Origin: Spirochaetia bacterium
GTDB lineage: Bacteria > Spirochaetota > UBA4802 > UBA5550
Length of the DNA stretch: 6,290 nucleotides
Reading direction: 5' to 3'
Assembly: GCA_031289575.1 (NCBI GenBank)
Contig: JAITPE010000175.1
Location: 1 to 6,290 of the forward strand
Positions 1 to 5,131 of the stretch are shown one piece after another (the first letter of the stretch is position 1; each line of letters begins with the position of its first letter). Made by a program: the position numbers and the translations under genes. The notes below the pieces were generated by a model. The model searched no databases. It was given only the letters and a program-made list of their open reading frames with translations, and was not told the DNA's origin.

Positions 1-152
1 TAGTACGGGTAGGCGCATGCGGCCATTGATATTTCATGAGTCCGCTGAAACATGATTATTTCAGCGGACTCGTCGAGCCTGCGGGCGCGTGACGCGGCCT
101 TTGGGCCCGCGGCCGAACCCCCGATTACAATAATGCGTCTGGTATCTGTCAT
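1..152 (-). CDS. FAD-dependent pyridine nucleotide-disulfide oxidoreductase (CoA-disulfide reductase/NADH oxidase type), N-terminal fragment
   Basis: Fifty codons plus two bases are visible, read on the minus strand from ATG at 152; the rest lies beyond the left edge. The product opens with a short beta strand (RRIIVIGG) and a Gly/Ala-rich FAD dinucleotide-binding loop (GGSAAGPKAA, residues 11-20), then RARRLDE. It reaches a conserved-looking Cys46 in the stretch SMAACAYPY, where this family carries its single redox-active cysteine. Known family members use FAD, NAD(P)H and that cysteine to reduce CoA disulfide, persulfides or oxygen; the exact substrate cannot be told from this fragment. The residue after the cysteine is Ala, where I recall Gly as usual. 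A second in-frame ATG at 155 would add one Met. ATG152 is preferred because AGGAG ends 6 nt before it, against 3 nt for ATG155. The gene is divergent from the permease gene. A perfect 13-bp inverted repeat lies within the coding sequence at 38-71. Confidence 0.82.
   Translation of the reverse strand, partial: MTDTRRIIVIGGSAAGPKAASRARRLDESAEIIMFQRTHEISMAACAYPY
38..71. repeat. Perfect 13-bp inverted repeat inside the oxidoreductase gene
   Basis: GAGTCCGCTGAAA (38-50) and TTTCAGCGGACTC (59-71) are exact reverse complements around an 8-nt spacer. The repeat lies 81 nt into the oxidoreductase reading frame and encodes residues around DESAEIIMFQRTHE, which align with the family without an insertion. 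No T-tract follows on either strand, so it is not an intrinsic terminator. In the mRNA it would form a strong stem-loop near the 5' end. Confidence 0.75.
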
Positions 153-158
153 CATATT

Positions 159-163
159 CTCCT
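159..163 (-). promoter_or_regulatory. Ribosome binding site of the oxidoreductase gene
   Basis: AGGAG on the minus strand lies 6 nt before ATG152 and only 3 nt before ATG155. The spacing favours the second of the two adjacent ATG codons as the start. Confidence 0.7.
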
Positions 164-173
164 GTTGTTTCGG

Positions 174-179
174 ATTATA
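174..179 (-). promoter_or_regulatory. Candidate -10 element for the oxidoreductase gene
   Basis: A perfect TATAAT on the minus strand lies 21 bp before ATG152. It would start transcription near 167 and leave a leader of about 15 nt that still holds the AGGAG site. A perfect TTGACA (203-208, minus strand) lies upstream, but at 23 bp, well beyond the usual 16-18 bp. The -10 is therefore good but the -35 pairing is doubtful. An activator-dependent promoter or a chance match are both possible. Confidence 0.4.
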
Positions 180-201
180 GCAAAATAAGATAAGGCGCCA
201 T

Positions 202-230
202 TTGTCAAGAAATACTGCAAAAAAAATACT
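202..230 (+). promoter_or_regulatory. Candidate sigma-70-type promoter for the MacB-like permease gene
   Basis: TTGTCA (202-207) and AATACT (225-230) are separated by exactly 17 bp, matching 5/6 and 4/6 of the consensus hexamers. Transcription would start near 237 and give a leader of about 22 nt before ATG259. If real, it excludes the TTG at 202 as the translation start, since that codon would be the -35 element itself. The same bases read on the other strand give TTGACA. Evidence is motif matching only. Confidence 0.35.
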
Positions 231-258
231 TGCGCGGAAAATAAGGCCGTATAAGTTT

Positions 259-1446
259 ATGCGCATGAATATCGAAAACACAATTATAACCGCTGCGCGC
301 GCGTTGTCAAAGAACAAACTCCGGGCCGCCCTCACGAGTGTAGGCATAATAATCGGAGTTTCATCTGTCATTATGATGATAGGCATAGGCAAAAGCGCCC
401 AGCTTGACATACTCAACAAAATAAAGACATACGGCTACAACGCGATAGCCATATTCGGCGGCCCAAACCATTTTTTTGAAAACGATCTGGAGACAATCAA
501 AAAAACATTCGGGAACATACGCTATGTATCGCCGGTCTGCAATCCCGGAAAAATGCAGGTACGCGGCGGGCGCTACAGCTATGATTCTGTTATCTATGGA
601 GCCGGCAATGAGTACTTTCTCATAAAACAGAGAAACATTGTCAAAGGACGCGAGTTTACAAAAAACGAAATATACAGGGCCGACAAGGTAGCGATAATAG
701 GCAAAACAGTTACGGCAGAGCTCTTCAGCAGTTCAAATCCCATAGGCAAAAGAGTGACCATACAGAATGTCCCGTACATTGTAATCGGAGAGCTCGATTC
801 AATGGGCGCGTCTCTCTCCGACTATGACAATGATAACGAAATAATAATACCCTATACAACGGCGAACCAGAAATTTCTCCAGCGTTCCTTTTTCACCGAT
901 TTCTACGTATCGGTTGAAAATGAAAGCAGCCTTGACGCTGCCATAGCCGACATACAGGGCTTCATTAGAAAAAAATTTCATATTCCGGCAACCCAGGAGG
1001 ATACATTCAGGCTGTACACCAGCAAGGAAAAAATGGGCATGGCCGAAGATATTTCTGCCGCTCTCTCTATTCTTCTTCTTGGAATCGCGTCAATATCCCT
1101 GCTTGTAGGCGGCATAGGAATCATGAACATCATGCTTGTATCCGTTACCGAAAGAACGCGGGAAATCGGAATACGCATGGCCATAGGGGCCAAGAAGCGG
1201 GATATTCTTCTGCAGTTTCTCATAGAATCCGTAACGCTTAGCTCCGGAGGCGGGCTTATAGGTATTTTTCTGGGACTTATTATATACTACATTATAACAG
1301 TCGCGGTAAAATGGCAGTTCATTTTTTCATTTCCGGCAATAGTCATTTCATTTTCTTTCGCGGCATTCGTCGGCATATTCTTCGGCTTTTGGCCGGCAAA
1401 AAAGGCATCCGGCCTTAAGCCGATTGACGCGCTTAAATTCGAGTAG
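259..1446 (+). CDS. MacB/FtsX-family ABC transporter permease
   Basis: The product is a 395-residue inner-membrane protein with the layout of stand-alone MacB-type permeases, which are usually near 400 residues. One transmembrane helix (about 23-43) follows a basic N-terminus. A large extracytoplasmic MacB core domain covers about 45-260. A C-terminal FtsX domain has three helices near 266-293, 328-348 and 357-380. The stretch GGIGIMNIMLVSVTERT (284-300), continuing into REIGIRMAIGAKKRDIL, is the FtsX signature with the cytoplasmic coupling helix. The end, WPAKKASGLKPIDALKFE, is typical. Such permeases pair with a separate ABC ATPase and often a membrane fusion protein; known relatives export macrolides, peptides or lipoproteins, or drive mechanotransmission. 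No partner gene is adjacent: upstream is divergent and downstream convergent. The frame is open to a TTG at 202 (19 extra residues, TAAGG 6 nt before it). ATG259 is chosen because it fits the family N-terminus and the promoter at 202-230. ATG265 is also possible. The 3' end overlaps the next gene by 14 bp. Confidence 0.9.
   Translation: MRMNIENTIITAARALSKNKLRAALTSVGIIIGVSSVIMMIGIGKSAQLDILNKIKTYGYNAIAIFGGPNHFFENDLETIKKTFGNIRYVSPVCNPGKMQVRGGRYSYDSVIYGAGNEYFLIKQRNIVKGREFTKNEIYRADKVAIIGKTVTAELFSSSNPIGKRVTIQNVPYIVIGELDSMGASLSDYDNDNEIIIPYTTANQKFLQRSFFTDFYVSVENESSLDAAIADIQGFIRKKFHIPATQEDTFRLYTSKEKMGMAEDISAALSILLLGIASISLLVGGIGIMNIMLVSVTERTREIGIRMAIGAKKRDILLQFLIESVTLSSGGGLIGIFLGLIIYYIITVAVKWQFIFSFPAIVISFSFAAFVGIFFGFWPAKKASGLKPIDALKFE
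1398..1416 (-). terminator. Weak terminator-like hairpin past the dehydrogenase gene
   Basis: On the minus strand, AAGGC-CGGAT-GCCTT forms a 5-bp stem with a 5-nt loop, and its T-tract runs six bases to 1398. It starts 17 nt past the dehydrogenase stop codon, inside the permease coding sequence. The stem is short, and a competing 6-bp GGCCGG/CCGGCC pairing (1391-1414) would bury the T-tract in its loop. This is a weak candidate. Confidence 0.25.
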
Positions 1447-2503
1447 CGAATTTTTCCATAACGGCATCCGCGGCCTGGGCTGTGCTTGAGCTTCCGCCGA
1501 GATCAGGAGTCAGGTTTTTCGCCTCAACCAATACATCCTCAATGGCATCCACAATTTTTTTGCCCCACTGGGGGTACCCCAGAAAATCCAGCATTTGGCT
1601 TGCCGACCATATAGATGCCATGGGGTTCGCAATACCCTTGCCGGCTATATCCGGAGCGGAACCATGAATCGGCTCAAACATGGACGGGAACTCTCTCTCC
1701 GGATTAAGATTCGCTCCGGCCGCGAGCCCCATGCCGCCTGCTATGGCAGCGCCGAGATCTGTCAAAATATCTCCAAACAAATTGGAGGTTACTACAATTT
1801 GAAAGCGGCCCGGGTCCTTGACCATAAACATGCTCGCCGCGTCAACCAAGTACGAGAAGGTTTTAACAGAAGGAAAGTCCGCCCCTACTTCTTTGAATAT
1901 TTGGTCCCAAAAAACCATTGAATAATTCAGCGCGTTCCCCTTGCTTATGCTTGTCAGCGTTTTTCCTTCTCTTTGGGCGAGTTCATACGCATAGCGTATG
2001 ACGCGCTCGCAGCCCTTTCTTGAAAAAACACCGTTTTGTATAACAACCTCATTGGGTTTATCCTTAAAAAGCCAGGCGCCGCTGCCCGCGTATTCGCCCT
2101 CGCTGTTCTCGCGTATAAAAGTCATATTGATATCTTCACGCTTTACATTCTTCAATGGGCAGGGCGCTCCCTTAAGCAGCGTAACCGGCCGCAGGTTGAT
2201 ATACTGGTCAAAACTCTTGCGTATGATCAAGAGCAGCTCCCAAAGTGAAATGTGATCGGGAACCCCCGGATAGCCCACCGCTCCGAGATAAATAGCGTCA
2301 AATTTTTTGAGCTGCTCAATCCCGTCCTCGGCCATCATGCGCCCCGTTTTAAGATAATATTCACAGCCCCATGGAAATTCGGTAAACTCAAACTTAAAGC
2401 CGCCGTCAAGAGATGCCGCCTTGTCTAAAATTTTTATTCCCTCTGATATAACCTCGGGGCCTACGCCGTCTCCGGCAATGACCGCTATTTTAAATGTCTT
2501 CAA
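1433..2503 (-). CDS. dmlA: Tartrate/D-malate dehydrogenase-type beta-decarboxylating dehydrogenase (NAD-dependent)
   Basis: This 356-residue protein belongs to the isocitrate/3-isopropylmalate dehydrogenase family and is nearest in pattern to E. coli DmlA (YeaU) and tartrate dehydrogenase. These enzymes oxidise D-malate, tartrate or related 2-hydroxyacids, with decarboxylation in the D-malate case. The N-terminal IAVIAGDGVGPEV is the family opening. Substrate-site residues are Arg95, Arg105 (NLRPV), Arg131 and Tyr138 (RENSEGEY) and Lys188 (SKGN). The metal site is Asp221, Asp245 and Asp249 (NLFGDILTD). HGSAPDIAGKGIANP at 280-294, with Asp285-Ile286, indicates NAD rather than NADP. The segments WGCEYY, PDHISLW and FDQYINLRPV are DmlA/tartrate-type and unlike LeuB or isocitrate dehydrogenase. 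The start is TTG, set by GGAG 7 nt upstream and by the family N-terminus. It lies 32 bp after glgP, probably in one operon, and overlaps the permease gene tail to tail by 14 bp. Family assignment is firm; the symbol and exact substrate are inferred. Confidence 0.85.
   Translation of the reverse strand: MKTFKIAVIAGDGVGPEVISEGIKILDKAASLDGGFKFEFTEFPWGCEYYLKTGRMMAEDGIEQLKKFDAIYLGAVGYPGVPDHISLWELLLIIRKSFDQYINLRPVTLLKGAPCPLKNVKREDINMTFIRENSEGEYAGSGAWLFKDKPNEVVIQNGVFSRKGCERVIRYAYELAQREGKTLTSISKGNALNYSMVFWDQIFKEVGADFPSVKTFSYLVDAASMFMVKDPGRFQIVVTSNLFGDILTDLGAAIAGGMGLAAGANLNPEREFPSMFEPIHGSAPDIAGKGIANPMASIWSASQMLDFLGYPQWGKKIVDAIEDVLVEAKNLTPDLGGSSSTAQAADAVMEKFATRI
1435..1455 (+). terminator. Hairpin plus T-tract across the permease and dehydrogenase stop codons
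   Basis: AAATTCG (1435-1441) and CGAATTT (1447-1453) pair perfectly over 7 bp around a 5-nt loop that contains the permease TAG stop. The T run extends to 1455, giving five T's. The stem is A/T-rich with only two G-C pairs, so it would be a weak intrinsic terminator for the plus strand. The base of the stem also touches the dehydrogenase TAA (1433-1435). No other terminator was found just downstream of the permease gene. Confidence 0.35.
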
Positions 2504-2510
2504 TATTTTT

Positions 2511-2514
2511 CTCC
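2511..2514 (-). promoter_or_regulatory. Ribosome binding site fixing a TTG start for the dehydrogenase gene
   Basis: GGAG on the minus strand is followed by 7 nt and then TTG at 2503. No in-frame ATG lies nearby upstream, and the TTG gives the usual family N-terminus, so the non-ATG start is well supported. Confidence 0.75.
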
Positions 2515-2526
2515 ATGTTTGGTATT

Positions 2527-2532
2527 ATTATA
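2527..2532 (-). promoter_or_regulatory. Possible internal -10 element between glgP and the dehydrogenase gene
   Basis: A perfect TATAAT lies in the 32-bp gap between the two genes, 23 bp before the TTG start, and would leave GGAG in the leader. No acceptable -35 hexamer is seen at 16-18 bp. In A/T-rich spacer DNA this may be chance. If active, it would let the dehydrogenase gene be transcribed apart from glgP. Confidence 0.25.
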
Positions 2533-2535
2533 GTA

Positions 2536-5103
2536 TCAGGAATTTATCCATACGGCGCTCAATTCCGGATCAAATTTGCGTACCGATTCAATGTTGTGCG
2601 GCATAAGCCTTACGGTAAAGCCAAACTGCCCGGACTGCAGGCAGAGTACCTGTCCGGTGTAAAGATAGAACCCGTTATGCGTTTTTTCCGAGAATGTCAT
2701 AGGCAGCGATGCGCCCTCGCTTATTTCATTATTCTGATTTATATTTCCAAAATACAGTTCGGGGACAGCGTCATCCACAGTAAGGCTGCCGAGGTCAATG
2801 ATAACCTTTACGGTTATCTTTGAGCCTACGGCTATTTCATCAACGTTATCATCGCAGAACATCTCCTTGATGCTCACGCTGTCCCATTTGCTTATGACCA
2901 TTTCTTTCCACGCGGCGAGCTTCTTTGAAGCCGCAAAGCCGGAGTCCGAAAGTTTCCGGAAATTTTTATGCGCCCGCAGGTAGTACTTCTCTGTGTAATC
3001 CTTGACCATGCGGTTTGTGTTAAATACAGGCGAAAGCGTTTTCATCGATTCGCGTATTTTATGAAGCCATCCCTTGGGGATTCCGTCAACTCCCCTGTCA
3101 TAGAACAGCGGCTTGACCTCTTTCTCCAAAAGGTTGTAGAGGTAAAGGCCCTCGACCTCGTTTTGATAGCCGTAATCCTCGTATATTTCACCGTTGCCTA
3201 TTGCCCAGCCGTTCTCCCTGTTGTAGGCCTCGTCCCACCATCCGTCTAATATGCTTATGTTCAATGCCCCGTTCGGCACAACCTTCATTCCGCTGGTGCC
3301 CGAGGCCTCCTTTGGGCGCACCGGATTATTGAGCCACACATCGACCCCCTGCACCATGACTTTGGCCAGATTAATATCGTAGTCTTCGAGAAAAACAATT
3401 CTGTTTCTAAAACGCTCATCGGCGCACAGCGCTATTATTTGCTTAACAAGTTCCTTGCCCATGGCGTCCTTGGGATGAGCCTTTCCGGCAAATATTATTT
3501 GTACCGGGCGCTCCTTGTCCGTGAGTATTGCCTCAAGGCGTGACATATCACTTACAATAAGGTTGGCGCGCTTATAAGCGGCGAAGCGGCGCGCAAAACC
3601 TATAGTGAGCGATTCCGAATCCAGAACCGAGTCCGATTTCTCGGCCTCTTTGGATGTAAAGCCGCGCGCCAATAGCTGCTTCTTGAGTTTTTTTCTGGCA
3701 AACTCAACAAGGCGCTCCCGGGAGCGCTCGCGTGTGCGCCAAAGCTCGGTATCCGGAATGCTGTCAATATTTTTCCAGACATCGGTGTTTGTCGGGTTGT
3801 CGATCCAGCGCGGCCCAAGGTACCGGTTCAGCAAACGCATCATCTCAAGCGATGTCCAGGAGAGAGTGTGGATTCCGTTTGTCACATGGCCTATAGGAAT
3901 TTCATGTTCGGGAAGCGCGGGCCACAGCGCCTTCCACATATTTCTTGATACAGATCCGTGAAGTTTAGAAACACCGTTGGCCGCGCACGCTGTTTTAAGC
4001 GCAAGCACAGTCATGCAAAACAATTCGGACTTGTCGGCCGGATTCTCGCGCCCGAGCGCGAGAAAAGAATCTCTGGTTATTCCAAGCCTCTTATAGTACG
4101 ATGATAAATACTCATCAATGAGCTCCGGATCAAAACGGTCATTGCCGGCAGGTACCGGAGTGTGAGTCGTAAACACGCTGCTCGAAGTGACAAACTCGTG
4201 CGCTTCGTTGAAGGTCATCTTGTTCTCTTGCATAGTCAGGGCAATGCGCTCAATTGTAAGAAAAGCGGCGTGCCCTTCGTTCATGTGAAAAACAGTGCAG
4301 TCCTTTCCCAAAGCCCGCAGCGCGCGGACTCCTCCTATGCCGAGCATTATCTCCTGCTTTATGCGCATGATGTTATCGCCGCCATAAAGTTGATCTGTTA
4401 TGCTTCGGTCATCGGGCGCGTTCTGTTTTACATTTGTATCTAAAAGATAAAGGTCAATCCTGCCCACCATAACATGCCATATTTGGGCATAGACCATCCC
4501 TTTAGGATACGGAACCTCAATAATGATTGGCTGATTATCCTTTCCGGGAACAAGTTTTATCGGCACATTGAAAAAATCAATCTCCGGAAACCGCTCCTGC
4601 TGCCAGCCGTCCATGCCCAAATACTGATGAAAATACCCAAGCCTGTAGAGAAGGCCCACACCGCAAAGCGGAATCCCAAGCTCGCTCGCCGATTTGAGAT
4701 GATCCCCGGCCAAAATTCCCAGCCCGCCCGAATAAACCGGAAGACATTCATGTATGCCGAACTCGGCCGAGAAATACGCAACCGATGCGTCAGCGTATTC
4801 ATGGGATGTCTCCTCGTACCAGGTCTTCATGCTCATTTGCCTGTTGAACTCGGCGCCGACAAGAGCCAGGTGCGAAAGAAAACTGTCCGATTCGGCCGCC
4901 TCATCAAGGATATGCTGCGGTAGCATGCCCAGCATCTTAACTGGATTATGCCCGCTATCGCGCCACAGATCAAGGTCGAGCCTGCGGAAGAGTTCTATTG
5001 CGTCCTGATTCCATACCCACCACAGGTTATAGGCAATTTTAATGATGGGCTTAAGTTTTTCCGGTATATTGGGAACTACATTTACTTTTCGAATTAGCGG
5101 CAT
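2536..5103 (-). CDS. glgP: Alpha-glucan (glycogen/maltodextrin) phosphorylase
   Basis: This cytoplasmic PLP enzyme has 855 residues, matching the bacterial alpha-glucan phosphorylase type found in Thermotoga and Mycobacterium rather than the E. coli GlgP/MalP type. It releases glucose 1-phosphate from the non-reducing ends of glycogen or maltodextrins using phosphate. An N-terminal helical domain (DUF3417-like; NLWWVWNQDA near 26-35) comes first. Catalytic-domain landmarks follow: AYFSAEFGIHECLPVYSGGLG (109-129, split by the AEFGI core), HMNEGHAAF (273-281), HTPVPAGNDRF (314-324), HVTNGIH (406-412), FARRFAAYKR (503-512) and EASGTSGMK. Lys607 of the last is the expected pyridoxal phosphate lysine. 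A beta-rich C-terminal region (about 735-855) ends in GQFGFTVRLMPH, typical of this type. ATG5103 is preceded by AGGAG at 5110-5114 with 6-nt spacing. The gene lies 28 bp after the GAF/GGDEF-like gene and 32 bp before the dehydrogenase gene, probably co-transcribed. No frameshift or missing key residue was seen. Confidence 0.95.
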   Translation of the reverse strand: MPLIRKVNVVPNIPEKLKPIIKIAYNLWWVWNQDAIELFRRLDLDLWRDSGHNPVKMLGMLPQHILDEAAESDSFLSHLALVGAEFNRQMSMKTWYEETSHEYADASVAYFSAEFGIHECLPVYSGGLGILAGDHLKSASELGIPLCGVGLLYRLGYFHQYLGMDGWQQERFPEIDFFNVPIKLVPGKDNQPIIIEVPYPKGMVYAQIWHVMVGRIDLYLLDTNVKQNAPDDRSITDQLYGGDNIMRIKQEIMLGIGGVRALRALGKDCTVFHMNEGHAAFLTIERIALTMQENKMTFNEAHEFVTSSSVFTTHTPVPAGNDRFDPELIDEYLSSYYKRLGITRDSFLALGRENPADKSELFCMTVLALKTACAANGVSKLHGSVSRNMWKALWPALPEHEIPIGHVTNGIHTLSWTSLEMMRLLNRYLGPRWIDNPTNTDVWKNIDSIPDTELWRTRERSRERLVEFARKKLKKQLLARGFTSKEAEKSDSVLDSESLTIGFARRFAAYKRANLIVSDMSRLEAILTDKERPVQIIFAGKAHPKDAMGKELVKQIIALCADERFRNRIVFLEDYDINLAKVMVQGVDVWLNNPVRPKEASGTSGMKVVPNGALNISILDGWWDEAYNRENGWAIGNGEIYEDYGYQNEVEGLYLYNLLEKEVKPLFYDRGVDGIPKGWLHKIRESMKTLSPVFNTNRMVKDYTEKYYLRAHKNFRKLSDSGFAASKKLAAWKEMVISKWDSVSIKEMFCDDNVDEIAVGSKITVKVIIDLGSLTVDDAVPELYFGNINQNNEISEGASLPMTFSEKTHNGFYLYTGQVLCLQSGQFGFTVRLMPHNIESVRKFDPELSAVWINS

Positions 5104-5131
5104 TTTCCGCTCCTATATAAAATGTACATGT

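Noticed and set aside
94..114. GCGGCC direct repeats around a GGGCCC palindrome.
   Set aside because: They are explained by Gly/Ala/Pro codons of the FAD-binding loop in the oxidoreductase gene.
202..258. TTG-initiated N-terminal extension of the permease.
   Set aside because: The extra 19 residues do not look like the family N-terminus and overlap the likely promoter; TAAGG at 191-195 keeps it as a minor alternative only.
2490..2516. Tiny ATG frame of eight codons overlapping the dehydrogenase start.
   Set aside because: It has no ribosome binding site of its own and contains the GGAG that serves the TTG start; too short to support as a gene.
3712..3727. Perfect 16-bp palindrome inside glgP.
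   Set aside because: It arises from Arg/Glu-rich codons in the RERSRER stretch, has no loop or T-tract, and sits in a well-aligned coding region.
4043..4064. Nine-bp perfect stem with a 4-nt loop inside glgP.
   Set aside because: It is GC-rich coding sequence with no T-tract on either strand; a stem of this length is expected by chance.
4474..4923. Plus-strand open frame of 149 codons antisense to glgP.
   Set aside because: The composition looks non-protein-like and it lies fully opposite a strongly conserved phosphorylase; it is a shadow frame, as are the other antisense frames in this window.
5122..5129. ATGTACAT palindrome between the GAF/GGDEF-like gene and glgP.
   Set aside because: Only 8 bp in A/T-rich spacer; too short to call an operator.
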